A stretch of DNA of 64,000 nucleotides, taken from Leuconostoc litchii. Its GTDB lineage: Bacteria > Bacillota > Bacilli > Lactobacillales > Lactobacillaceae. How positions within the stretch are numbered: the stretch's first letter is position 1; the number at the start of each line of letters is the position of its first letter. The DNA is taken from positions 124,540 to 188,539 of the forward strand of contig NZ_SDGY01000001.1 in the NCBI RefSeq assembly GCF_008107645.1, written 5' to 3'. The notes beneath the pieces were generated by a model. The model was not told the DNA's origin and ran no database searches. It saw only the letters and a program-made list of their open reading frames with translations. The position numbers and the translations under genes were made by a program. This document shows, piece after piece, positions 1 through 8,407 of this stretch.

Positions 1-1
1 T

Positions 2-547
2 AGTATTCAAAATCACTATGCTTATGCAGTTGCCTTGAGTTTGAAAGAATCAGATAATCAAGTATCGCCTAATTTGAATTTATTAAAAGTTAGTCCAGGG
101 CAAAACAATGCTCGTAATGTAATTAGTGCTCAGATTCAAAATGATAAATCAATATTATTATCAAAAGTTAAGGTGAGTGCTAAAGTTTACGCGAAAGGTG
201 CTAAGACACCAGTGTATACATCTGTGACCACTGATATGCAAATTGCGCCAAATAGTAACTTTAAGTATCCTATTTCTTTAAACGGCACAGAAATGAAACC
301 AGGTAATTATACACTGAAAATGTCTGTTACTGGGACAGCTTATGTTACCCCAAAAACGTGGTATTTTACTAAGAATTTTAAAATAAAATCAGCAGAGGCA
401 AGTTCATTAAACAAATCTGATGTTGATATCAAGGCTAACACTAACAATAATAATTTGATATTTATTTTGGTAGGGTTGTTGTTATTATTAATCGTTACGA
501 TATTAATTATCATTATTATTCGACAAAATAAAAAACTGAAAAAGTAG
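2..547 (+). CDS. WxL-interacting (DUF916/DUF3324-type) cell-surface protein, 3' part
   Basis: Only the C-terminal part is in the window; the frame is open from base 2, so the start lies upstream. The visible part (about 181 residues) reads like the DUF3324 half of the DUF916-DUF3324 family: beta-rich, with the opening YAYAVAL segment and a PGNY turn. It ends in one long hydrophobic helix (about bases 454-525) and a lysine-rich cytoplasmic tail (RQNKKLKK). Family members are anchored outside the cell and usually sit beside WxL-domain proteins that bind peptidoglycan; no WxL gene is visible, so partners would lie upstream. A strong terminator follows. The family call rests on overall pattern rather than a signature motif. 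Confidence 0.7.
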   Translation, partial: SIQNHYAYAVALSLKESDNQVSPNLNLLKVSPGQNNARNVISAQIQNDKSILLSKVKVSAKVYAKGAKTPVYTSVTTDMQIAPNSNFKYPISLNGTEMKPGNYTLKMSVTGTAYVTPKTWYFTKNFKIKSAEASSLNKSDVDIKANTNNNNLIFILVGLLLLLIVTILIIIIIRQNKKLKK

Positions 548-585
548 TTTACTAACATTTTATTTTGTTCCTTTAAAAAATTTTC

Positions 586-627
586 AAGCAGTCAATTCCA
601 TTTGTGAAATTGACTGCTTATTTTTTT
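586..627 (+). terminator. Rho-independent terminator after the DUF3324 gene
   Basis: Perfect 12-bp inverted repeat (586-597 with 608-619) with a 10-base loop, followed by a run of seven T. It ends the upstream surface-protein transcript. Confidence 0.9.
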
Positions 628-692
628 GATATAATTTCATTAATACTTATGTAAATGATAACTTAAGGCACGAAGGAGGTACAATAATTGAC

Positions 693-1685
693 ATGATACA
701 AGTAGTAAATTTACGCACGCTAGCTTCAAAAGCACATACTCGTAATTTAAAACCCTATCTTAGTCAGTTAGGGTTAGTATCAATTCGTGAACGAGAAATA
801 CAAGGAATCAAGCGCTTAGTTAATCACTTCAATAATATACAGATAGAACTAGATAATTTTTATGTTGGCTATAGTATGCCCAAAGTCAGTAAGGAATTTG
901 ATTTACTTGTACTTGATGCACAACATCGTGTGATTAATATTGAACTCAAAAGTCAAGCTGATTACGATGAAGATAAAATAAAAAAGCAATTACTAAGCAA
1001 TAAATATTATTTATCTCATATTACACAATGGGTTAGATTGTTTACATATAATTCAGCATCAGATATTTTATATACATTGACAGAGAGAAATGAATTACAG
1101 ACAACAGATATTTCTTCAACGCAAGCATTTTTGAACGCTGACTTTTACAATATTATGTGTGATTTCAATAGTGTTAATGTTGGCGACTTAGATAATATTT
1201 TTCAAACACAATTATATTTGGTTTCGCCGTTTAAAGAAACGAGTGATTTTTTGAAAGGAAAATACTTATTAACCTATCAGCAACAAGAATTTCAAAAGCG
1301 CATGCTAAGCATTAAACGACCAGGTGTCTATGTGATAAAGCTATCGCCAAGTAATGGTAAAACTTTAATGATATATGATACCATTCAAAAACTAAGAAAA
1401 AGTAATCGTGTTTTACTGGTTTATGGCAACAAACTTAATGCTACTCAGATACGTTTTAAACGTGATTATGGTTGGCAAATTTTACCAATTCGACAGTTTG
1501 TGAAGAAAATAAAGGCGAATAAATTACAAATTGTTGATTATATTTTTATTGATGAAGCACAAAATTTATCTGTCAAAAATTTAAATATACTGCATAACTA
1601 TTTTGAAAAAATGTTAACAAGAGTTATTTTAGTCAGTGATTCAAAAAGTACTTTGAACTGTCATCGCTTTTTAACAATTAGGTAA
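693..1685 (+). CDS. PD-(D/E)xK nuclease-like plus truncated P-loop/helicase-like protein
   Basis: 330 residues, preceded by AAGGAGGT 12 bases before the ATG. Residues about 65-90 have a PD-(D/E)xK/NERD-like core: EFD (D70), then E84-L-K86. A second domain has a weak Walker A (SPSNGKT, residues 218-224, lacking the first Gly) and a clear Walker B (IFIDEAQ, 285-290), then a motif III-like segment (LVSDSKS) and stops. The layout resembles NERD or DUF2075 nuclease-helicase proteins, but the whole second RecA-like lobe with motifs IV-VI is absent. No continuation was recognised in the 105 bases downstream. It may be a remnant or a naturally short ATP-binding nuclease; cellular role unknown. Confidence 0.5.
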   Translation: MIQVVNLRTLASKAHTRNLKPYLSQLGLVSIREREIQGIKRLVNHFNNIQIELDNFYVGYSMPKVSKEFDLLVLDAQHRVINIELKSQADYDEDKIKKQLLSNKYYLSHITQWVRLFTYNSASDILYTLTERNELQTTDISSTQAFLNADFYNIMCDFNSVNVGDLDNIFQTQLYLVSPFKETSDFLKGKYLLTYQQQEFQKRMLSIKRPGVYVIKLSPSNGKTLMIYDTIQKLRKSNRVLLVYGNKLNATQIRFKRDYGWQILPIRQFVKKIKANKLQIVDYIFIDEAQNLSVKNLNILHNYFEKMLTRVILVSDSKSTLNCHRFLTIR

Positions 1686-1790
1686 CAGACTTCTAAGGAG
1701 TATTGAAAAATAGTAGTTATTATGTCAAAATTGGGTGTTAGTATAGCGTGTGTGTTAAGCGTTTATCTTCATGTCGTGGGAGAGTGATAC

Positions 1791-2297
1791 ATGAAAAAAA
1801 TATTAGGCATTATTGTTGCTGTCGTGTTAGTCATTGTCGGTATCGTGGTTCTTGGGCATCATATCAATGATTCGTCAAAGACATCTAAATCTACAACAAC
1901 TTCTAAAGTAGTAAAAAGTTCTTCTGAAAGCTCGAAAATAAGTTCGTCAAGTAAGTCGTCTTTGTCAAGTACATCATCTTCTAACGAAACGGCACAGACA
2001 ACTTCTGCGTCTTCAGAGATTTCATCATCTGAAACTACTTCATCATCTTCATCATCATCAACTAGTTCTTCTGAAAATGTGTCCAATGCAGTTGATAGTC
2101 CATCATATGATCCAAATAAAACGATTCAGGGTGAAGAAGTTACATCAAGTATGATTTCTGATACGCGAACAAAATTGATTGCTGCTGGATTACCAGCCGA
2201 TCAGTGGGCACCTAGTGACATCAAGAAGATTATTACTGAGGCTTCTCAGCAAAATATTTCTGTTGTCGATTATGCCAAGGCTAATTTTCATAATTAA
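1791..2297 (+). CDS. Membrane-anchored Ser/Thr-rich extracellular protein
   Basis: 168 residues. Residues 4-22 form a hydrophobic signal/anchor helix after MKK. Residues about 27-100 are a low-complexity Ser/Thr/Lys/Glu stretch that probably acts as a flexible wall-spanning linker. A compact C-terminal segment of about 60 residues follows (from QGEEVTSSM to the end), rich in predicted helix and carrying a PADQWAPSDIKKII stretch. No catalytic motif is recognised. The start has a good Shine-Dalgarno (GGGAGAG). It lies just before the GH25 muramidase and may be co-expressed with it (44-base gap, no terminator seen), suggesting a cell-envelope role. Function unknown. Confidence 0.65.
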   Translation: MKKILGIIVAVVLVIVGIVVLGHHINDSSKTSKSTTTSKVVKSSSESSKISSSSKSSLSSTSSSNETAQTTSASSEISSSETTSSSSSSSTSSSENVSNAVDSPSYDPNKTIQGEEVTSSMISDTRTKLIAAGLPADQWAPSDIKKIITEASQQNISVVDYAKANFHN

Positions 2298-2341
2298 AAA
2301 ATTTTCTGACTTGGTCAGAGTACATATTTGGGAGTATATTA

Positions 2342-3709
2342 ATGAACAAAATAACTTTGTGGACTGGAATGGTTGCATTGGGTGTTGTAGCAACAATGAT
2401 GAATACTAACAGTGTTCGTGCTGATGACGGCGTTCCTTCTATTACAGCGGGAACAGCGGGTGTGCCAAGAATGGATGTTGTGGATGTATCATCTAACAAT
2501 GGTATTATTACAGTTTCTGACTATAAAAAAATGCAAACTTATGGTGTTAAAGCTGTAATTGTTAAGTTATCAGAATCTGATTCATATAAAAATCCATATG
2601 CTGCTAAACAAATAGCAAACGCTAAAGAGGCTGGACTTCAAGTTGGTGCTTATCATTATTCATGGTATGCCACAAAAGCAGACGCACAAAACGAAGCTAA
2701 ATATTTTACAAATTATGCATCTTCACTAAATCTACCAAAGGATACATTAATGGTTGATGATTTGGAAGAATCCTACACTAAAAATAGTGGCGTGAGTGCT
2801 AATGCAGCAGCATTTAATGCGCAAGTTAAAGCTGCAGGATACAATAACACATCAACTTATACATATGCTTCATATGTCAATGAAACAAAATTAAATTTTT
2901 CATATATAGGCAATAATCGTGTTTGGATGGCGCAATATCCATACCAACCAAGTTCTAGTTCATTATGGAATTCTTCATATGGAATGTGGCAATGGAATAG
3001 TAACACGAATTTTCCCGGCGTAAAAGGGACATTCGATGTATCAATCGATTATCAAAACTTGATAGCTACTATTGCAAATGGTTATAATAATGGCATTTTC
3101 TATCAAAACAGCCAACCTGCTAGTGGCTACTATTATTCACCATCACTTTCGACAGCCAATGGTGGTTATAATTGGTTCGAAAATGGGCAACCGTACACTG
3201 GATTCCGTTATTACATGGGTACGTACTATTGGTTTATTAACGGTGTTCGTCAGAATGCTGGATGGCGCGAAGCATGGAACATGAAGTATTATACAGATGA
3301 GAACGGTCGTGCCTTGCAAGGTGTACAAACTATTGGAAATAATAAGTATTATTTTGGAGATAATGGCACGTATTACTTACGTACTAATGAGACATTGCAG
3401 CAAGGCAATGAAACATTTAAGTCTGATATTAACGGTGTTTTAAAGCCTTGGAAGGGTTATATTTACGATGGCAGTTCTGCTAACGGTGGTTATCGCTGGT
3501 ATGAAGATGGCCAACTTTACACAGGATTTCGTTACTATATGGGTACTTATTACTGGTTTGTTGACGGTGTTCGTCAAAATGAAGGTTGGCGACATGCATG
3601 GGGATATACATATTGGACTGATAGTACTGGGCGAGCTGTTCAAGGTCATCAGACGATCGCTGGTAAAGACTACTACTTTGGTAATGATGGCACATATTAT
3701 ATGCGCTAA
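2342..3709 (+). CDS. Secreted GH25 muramidase (lysozyme) with glucan-binding repeats
   Basis: 455 residues. Signal peptide about residues 1-27 (cut near SVRA/DD). Residues about 44-240 are a GH25 1,4-beta-N-acetylmuramidase domain: DVSSNNG near the start (D48) and the catalytic D-x-E in VDDLEES (D140, E142), with GAYHYSWY between. The C-terminal half carries two long GW/YG-type repeats (about 262-346 and 357-455) closely related to the repeats of the levansucrases downstream, so the enzyme probably docks on wall or exopolysaccharide glucan while cutting peptidoglycan. GGGAG lies 7 bases before the ATG. A small inverted repeat (TCTGAC-TTG-GTCAGA, 2305-2319) sits in the leader; its role is unknown. 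A short terminator follows. Confidence 0.88.
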   Translation: MNKITLWTGMVALGVVATMMNTNSVRADDGVPSITAGTAGVPRMDVVDVSSNNGIITVSDYKKMQTYGVKAVIVKLSESDSYKNPYAAKQIANAKEAGLQVGAYHYSWYATKADAQNEAKYFTNYASSLNLPKDTLMVDDLEESYTKNSGVSANAAAFNAQVKAAGYNNTSTYTYASYVNETKLNFSYIGNNRVWMAQYPYQPSSSSLWNSSYGMWQWNSNTNFPGVKGTFDVSIDYQNLIATIANGYNNGIFYQNSQPASGYYYSPSLSTANGGYNWFENGQPYTGFRYYMGTYYWFINGVRQNAGWREAWNMKYYTDENGRALQGVQTIGNNKYYFGDNGTYYLRTNETLQQGNETFKSDINGVLKPWKGYIYDGSSANGGYRWYEDGQLYTGFRYYMGTYYWFVDGVRQNEGWRHAWGYTYWTDSTGRAVQGHQTIAGKDYYFGNDGTYYMR

Positions 3710-3716
3710 TCGATAC

Positions 3717-3737
3717 GGGGGCGAAAGCCCTTTTTTA
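3717..3737 (+). terminator. Short terminator after the GH25 gene
   Basis: GGGC-GAAA-GCCC tetraloop hairpin (3719-3730), extendable by two G-U pairs, followed by six T. Confidence 0.75.
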
Positions 3738-3772
3738 TGTTAAAAATACAGAAATATTGAGAGAAAATACAT

Positions 3773-4804
3773 ATGAAACGTTATTACTATATGGATCTTT
3801 TGACCATACTAGCAACGATAGCAGTTGTTTTTCTGCATTCTTCGGAATATGCTTTTTCAAATCAAACTAATGATCCACATTGGTTTGTTGCAGTGATTAT
3901 TCAAGTTACTTTTATATGGGCAGTACCTATATTTTTTATGATGTCTGGTGCACATCTATTAGATTACCGCGAACGATATGATACACCAACTTTTTTCAAA
4001 AAAAGAATTTCAAAAGTTTTTATACCATTTATTTTTTGGTCGCTAATTTGGTATGTCGTTAATCCACTTATACAACATGAACCTATTAATTATCATATTG
4101 GGCAATTTATCAATGCGGTCATGCATGATTCTATACAGCCAATATTTTGGTTCTTCTATTTTATTATTGGATTTTATATTAGTGCACCGTTGCTATCGAA
4201 AATCATCAACAAAAATGATAAGTCCTTAGTATTATACTTACTAACAGTGAATATGGTTTTTGTGAATCTTTTGAGTTATTACTATGAAGTTCGGTTACAA
4301 GATGATAATATGTTTCTGCATGGCGTGCAGATTGGTGCTGCAGGTGGTATTGGATTTTTCGTTGTTGGGTGGTACTTAAAAAATACAATTCTACCTATAT
4401 GGGTGAGAAGAGTTTTATATGTTGCTGCTTTATTATCGATAGTTATCATGGTCAGTCTGACCATCTATCTTTCAGTTAAACGCGGAAAATTTGCTCGTGA
4501 AGTGTACGATATATGGGGATTATTTGGTTTCATGCTTTCCATCGGCGTATTTGAGTTTGTTAAGAGCCATTTATCAACATATAGACCAGGGTTAAAAGTA
4601 CAATTGTTGACTAAAAAAATAGCTAACACGTCATTGGGTGTTTATGTGGTGCACGAGTTTTTTATTTATTTTGCTGAAAGAAAACTGCATATTGGCGATG
4701 GTTCATTAAAGCATATGATTGTTTTGCCAGTCATCGTATGGGTAATATCAACTTTGGCTATCTTGATAATGCATCAAATTCCCTTAGTTAAGAAAATTGT
4801 ATAA
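3773..4804 (+). CDS. Membrane acyltransferase, acyltransferase-3 family
   Basis: 343 residues, strongly hydrophobic, with about ten predicted membrane helices. The N-terminus (RYYYMDLLTILATIAVVFLHSS) has the family's Asp in the first helix and the His at its end (LHSS), and the second helix carries FFMMSGAHLL, as in OafA/WecH/YiaH-type O-acyltransferases. These enzymes move acyl groups, often acetyl, across the membrane onto sugars. Its place between a muramidase and the levansucrases suggests decoration of peptidoglycan, teichoic acid or exopolysaccharide; the substrate cannot be read from sequence. It lies 36 bases after the GH25 terminator and has its own strong terminator. Confidence 0.8.
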   Translation: MKRYYYMDLLTILATIAVVFLHSSEYAFSNQTNDPHWFVAVIIQVTFIWAVPIFFMMSGAHLLDYRERYDTPTFFKKRISKVFIPFIFWSLIWYVVNPLIQHEPINYHIGQFINAVMHDSIQPIFWFFYFIIGFYISAPLLSKIINKNDKSLVLYLLTVNMVFVNLLSYYYEVRLQDDNMFLHGVQIGAAGGIGFFVVGWYLKNTILPIWVRRVLYVAALLSIVIMVSLTIYLSVKRGKFAREVYDIWGLFGFMLSIGVFEFVKSHLSTYRPGLKVQLLTKKIANTSLGVYVVHEFFIYFAERKLHIGDGSLKHMIVLPVIVWVISTLAILIMHQIPLVKKIV

Positions 4805-4811
4805 TTAAATG

Positions 4812-4843
4812 AAAAGAAGACATAATTAATGTCTTCTTTTTTT
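4812..4843 (+). terminator. Strong terminator after the acyltransferase gene
   Basis: Perfect 12-bp stem (4812-4823 with 4829-4840), 5-base loop, T-rich 3' arm and tail of seven T. Confidence 0.92.
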
Positions 4844-4854
4844 GCGTCTATGAT

Positions 4855-4907
4855 ATGCGTTTAACAAGTTAATGTAATGTTATTGCAATGATTAACGTTT
4901 ATACTTA
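4855..4907 (+). promoter_or_regulatory. Levansucrase 1 promoter with WalR/VicR-like direct repeat
   Basis: 53-bp block that recurs before the second levansucrase gene with 45 of 53 bases identical. It holds a direct repeat TGTAAT-N5-TGCAAT (4873-4889) close to the WalR/VicR consensus TGTWAH-N5-TGTWAH, 10 bp upstream of a -10 box TATACT (4900-4905). No good -35 is present, as expected for an activated promoter. AACGTTTAT (4894-4902) also fits a LytTR half-site, so another regulator is possible. The match is by eye; the regulator is inferred. Confidence 0.6.
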
Positions 4908-4950
4908 AAAAAGGTATATTTTAATTAGTATAATAAAGTGGAGAATTTAT

Positions 4951-7900
4951 ATGAGAAAAAAGTTATATAAGGCTGGGAAATTATGGGTAGCTGGGGTTGC
5001 AGCAACTGCCGCACTAATTGTGGCGCCTAATTTTGTTCATGCAGACACGAATAGTGTATCTGCAACGACATCTGGTACAACATCTACTAAAAACATTGTA
5101 GATAGCATAAGCACACAATCCGATGATAGTGTCGCATCTTCAAATAAAGCATCTGAAGCGACTACTTCCACTAATGATAAAAAAATAATATCAGCAACAG
5201 ATCAAAATAATGATACAAGTAGTAGTACAGTCCAAACTAATACCGCTAGTGTTCAAACAAAAGATACGACAGTTAGCAGTCAAAATACAGAATCTAATTC
5301 AACTGTAGATGATACGGCTGATAAAACTAATACTAGTTCTAGTCAACTTAATGAGAGTGATGCAAAGGCTAATACTTCTCAAGAATCAGACCGTAACACT
5401 GCAACAACAGTAGAAAAACTAGACGACAGCGTTTCAAAAGATTTAAATTCAAAAACTACAGTGGTTACAAAAAATGATGATGGTACATCAACCACGAACC
5501 TTACTTATGCTAACTTGAAAGATGTAGCGGATAACATAGCTAGTGTTAACCCCAATACATCAGTGCCATACTTTAATGCAGATGCCATTAAGAATTTACC
5601 AGCAATGTCAACAGCAGATGCGCAAAGCGGTCAAATTGAAGATCTTGATGTTTGGGATTCTTGGGCATTACAAGATGCTAAAACTGGTGCCGTAGCAAAT
5701 TATCATGGTTATAATATTGTCTTTGCGTTAGCCGGATATCCAAAAGAAGATAATGACCAACATATTTACATGCTCTACACAAATTACGGAGATACAGCAT
5801 TAAATAATTGGAAAAATGCCGGTCCAGTCTTTGGCTTTAATGCTAAGTGGGACGAGCAACAATGGTCAGGATCAGCTACTGTTAATGATGACGATAGTAT
5901 TCAGTTATTCTATACAAAGACAAATCAACCAAATACTGTGCAACGATTGTCGACAGCTAATTTATCAATGGTCTATACAGATACAGAAGTATCTGTGGCA
6001 AAAGTTAATGACGATCATGTACTTTTTGCTGGTGATGGTGAACACTATCAGACATTACAACAATGGTTAGATGCTGGTTACTATACTACTGGTGATAATT
6101 TTACAATGCGTGATCCGCATGTTATCGAAGTAGATGGTGAGCGTTATTTAGCGTTTGAGGCCAACACAGGCACAAATAATTACCAGAGCGATACAGCTGT
6201 CGATAATGATACTTATTATGGTGGAACAGAAGAGTTTAATGCACAAGCTAAAATTGATACATTACAAAATCCAGATAAGTTAAAACTGTCCAAAAAAGCT
6301 AATGGCGCAATCGGCTTAATTAGACTTGATAAGAATCAAAATAACCCTACAGTAGCTCAAGTATACTCTCCGCTTTTGGCAGCGAACGGTATTACTGACG
6401 AAATTGAACGTGCCAACATTGTGCCATTAAATGGTAAATACTACTTATTTACTGATACACGATTAAGTAAGAGTGTAGTGCCAACAGTTGATTTTAATAT
6501 CAATGTTGGTATGATGGGGTATGTTTCTGATAGTTTATTTGGACCATACGAACCTTTGAATGGCAGCGGTAGTGTTATTACAGGAACCCAACTTTTTACT
6601 TCTAGGACAGATACCTATTCTTATTACGCAGTTCCTGTTGAAGGATATGATGATTTATTGTTAATTACTTCATATATGAGTAACCGTAATGAAAAAGCTG
6701 GTACTGGTATGAATGCAACATTTGCCCCATCGTTTTTAGTTCAAATTGGTGCAGATGGCAAAACAACTAAGGTTTTGGACACTGTTCTTGCACAGGGAAC
6801 ATGGACTTATGATGGCAAAGGAACGGTTGCTGAACTTGTTGGGACTAAGAAAACATCAGAGCTATCTAATACAAAGATTGGTTGGGTTGACAACAAGTTT
6901 TATGTAGACAGCCAATTAGCGAATGGTTATGTTTATGATTATATCAATAATAGTTATTACCTATTTAAGGATGGCATTCGCTTAAGTGGTGTTCAATCTT
7001 ATGCTGGTTCTTACTATTATTTTGATCCAGTAACATATAAGAGAGTCAATAACGAAATTCATCAAGACAATACTGGTAAAAAATATTACTTTGGTAATGA
7101 TGGTCGTGTTAAACAAGGCCAATTTGCTGTTAATGGTGTAGCTTATAACTTTGGTAATGATAATTCATATTATGAACGTGGTTATGCTTCAGGATATTTG
7201 CAAGATGTAACAGACAATAATCAATGGTATTGGTTCGAGAGTGGACAAAAGTATACAGGATTCCGTTACTACATGGGCACATACTACTTCTTTGAAACAG
7301 GCGCACGCCAAGAGAACAAGTGGGAAACAGCCTGGGGTATGAAGTATTATGTTGGTAATGATGGTCGTGCCGTTCAAGGGATTCAAATCATTGATGGACA
7401 AGCGTATGACTTTGGAACTAATGGTACGTTCAACCTGAAGGGAACAGCGAGTGGGTATTTGTATTCACCATCACTATCAACTGCCAATGGTGGCTATAAT
7501 TGGTTTGAGAATGGTAAGCCATATACTGGGTTCCGTTATTATATGGGAACGTACTACTGGTTTGTAGACGGTATACGACAAAATGCAGGATGGCGCGAAG
7601 CATGGGGAATGAAGTATTATACAGATGCAAGTGGTCGAGCATTGCAAGGAATTCAAATTATCGATGGGCAAGCGTATGACTTTGGAACTAATGGTACGTA
7701 TAATTTGAAGAATGCAGCGAGTGGTTACTTGTATTCACCAGAGTACTCAAAAGCCAACGGTGGGTATAATTGGTTTGAAGATGGTAAGCCATACACCGGA
7801 TTCCGTTATTACATGGGTACATATTACTGGTTTGTAAATGGTGTGCGACAAAATGCGGGATGGCGTGAAGCGTGGGGAAAGAAGTATTACACAGACGGAA

Positions 7901-7983
7901 CAGGTCGAGCATTGCAAGGGATTCAAACAATCGAAGGTAAGCAATATAATTTTGGTAATGATGGCACATATTACTTACGTTAA
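4951..7983 (+). CDS. Secreted levansucrase (GH68) with glucan-binding repeats, copy 1
   Basis: 1010 residues. It polymerises the fructosyl unit of sucrose into levan outside the cell. KxYKxGKxW-type signal peptide (RKKLYKAGKLW), cleavage near VHA/DT (residue 31); a Ser/Thr/Asn-rich variable linker to about 150; GH68 catalytic domain about 195-620 with nucleophile D236 (VWDSW), stabiliser D388 (RDP) and acid/base E486 in DEIER; then five or so GW/YG-type repeats to the end. No LPXTG motif, so attachment would be non-covalent. The architecture matches the Leuconostoc tandem levansucrases LevC/LevL; which one this is cannot be decided. GGAGAA precedes the start. DNA near the linker end and across the repeats is almost identical to the next gene. 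Confidence 0.93.
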   Translation: MRKKLYKAGKLWVAGVAATAALIVAPNFVHADTNSVSATTSGTTSTKNIVDSISTQSDDSVASSNKASEATTSTNDKKIISATDQNNDTSSSTVQTNTASVQTKDTTVSSQNTESNSTVDDTADKTNTSSSQLNESDAKANTSQESDRNTATTVEKLDDSVSKDLNSKTTVVTKNDDGTSTTNLTYANLKDVADNIASVNPNTSVPYFNADAIKNLPAMSTADAQSGQIEDLDVWDSWALQDAKTGAVANYHGYNIVFALAGYPKEDNDQHIYMLYTNYGDTALNNWKNAGPVFGFNAKWDEQQWSGSATVNDDDSIQLFYTKTNQPNTVQRLSTANLSMVYTDTEVSVAKVNDDHVLFAGDGEHYQTLQQWLDAGYYTTGDNFTMRDPHVIEVDGERYLAFEANTGTNNYQSDTAVDNDTYYGGTEEFNAQAKIDTLQNPDKLKLSKKANGAIGLIRLDKNQNNPTVAQVYSPLLAANGITDEIERANIVPLNGKYYLFTDTRLSKSVVPTVDFNINVGMMGYVSDSLFGPYEPLNGSGSVITGTQLFTSRTDTYSYYAVPVEGYDDLLLITSYMSNRNEKAGTGMNATFAPSFLVQIGADGKTTKVLDTVLAQGTWTYDGKGTVAELVGTKKTSELSNTKIGWVDNKFYVDSQLANGYVYDYINNSYYLFKDGIRLSGVQSYAGSYYYFDPVTYKRVNNEIHQDNTGKKYYFGNDGRVKQGQFAVNGVAYNFGNDNSYYERGYASGYLQDVTDNNQWYWFESGQKYTGFRYYMGTYYFFETGARQENKWETAWGMKYYVGNDGRAVQGIQIIDGQAYDFGTNGTFNLKGTASGYLYSPSLSTANGGYNWFENGKPYTGFRYYMGTYYWFVDGIRQNAGWREAWGMKYYTDASGRALQGIQIIDGQAYDFGTNGTYNLKNAASGYLYSPEYSKANGGYNWFEDGKPYTGFRYYMGTYYWFVNGVRQNAGWREAWGKKYYTDGTGRALQGIQTIEGKQYNFGNDGTYYLR
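5402..5612 (+). repeat. Near-identical segment shared with levansucrase 2 (5' copy)
   Basis: 211 bp matching 8835-9045 with one mismatch seen (5586 C, 9019 T). It covers the end of the linker and the beginning of the GH68 region; the flanking coding sequence diverges on both sides. Confidence 0.9.
7223..7983 (+). repeat. Near-identical 3' repeat region shared with levansucrase 2
   Basis: 761 bp encoding the last GW/YG repeats, aligned without gaps to 10656-11416 with about a dozen mismatches seen, several clustered near 7272-7280. Internally it is made of tandem units with YTGFRYYMGTYYWF cores. Confidence 0.9.
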
Positions 7984-7986
7984 AAG

Positions 7987-8010
7987 AAAAGGCGAAAGCC
8001 TTTTTTATTT
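7987..8010 (+). terminator. Terminator after levansucrase 1
   Basis: AAAAGGC-GAAA-GCCTTTT hairpin (7987-8004) with a T-rich tail. Confidence 0.85.
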
Positions 8011-8308
8011 TGTCTCAGTGACGGTATACCCATTTTAAATAACAAGAAAAAGCTATATTCTAAGTTAAAACGCTGTTTTAACTGTGTAATAAACTATTTT
8101 TCTTAGATTTTTGATTAAATTTTTTTACACCTTTAATAGTTCAATAAATCACAATTGTTTCTTTTTTAATTATTTTATCTTTTAAAATGATATACAAAGT
8201 AATAATAAAAGTTGATTAAAGAACTTATAGTGATATAAATAATCCGATAGTTATACTAAATTATTAAACTATGTTTCGATTCTTGTTTGTTCAAAAAAAT
8301 ACTATGTT

Positions 8309-8361
8309 ATACGTTTAACAACGTTTTGTAATGATTTTGAAATGATTAACGTTTATACTTA
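8309..8361 (+). promoter_or_regulatory. Levansucrase 2 promoter with WalR/VicR-like direct repeat
   Basis: Counterpart of 4855-4907: TGTAAT-N5-TGAAAT (8327-8343) and -10 TATACT (8354-8359) with the same 10-bp spacing. Transcription would start near 8366. That excludes the longer reading frame starting at 8342, which runs through this promoter. Confidence 0.6.
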
Positions 8362-8407
8362 TTTTAATTGCAGGAGATGCAATAATTCTAAATTGGGAGT
8401 TCCTATG

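Larger units (their letters stand above)
7984..8407. other. AT-rich intergenic region between the levansucrase genes
   Basis: It holds the terminator of the first gene (7987-8010) and the promoter block of the second (8309-8361). The AT-rich stretch 8011-8306 between them shows no gene-like ORF or RNA gene that I recognise. Confidence 0.7.

Noticed and set aside
1859-2086. Acidic 75-residue minus-strand ORF
   Set aside because: Asp/Glu-rich shadow of the Ser-rich linker of the plus-strand gene.
8342-8407. Longer N-terminus for levansucrase 2 starting at 8342
   Set aside because: It would translate the promoter block itself and place 22 extra residues before a canonical signal peptide.
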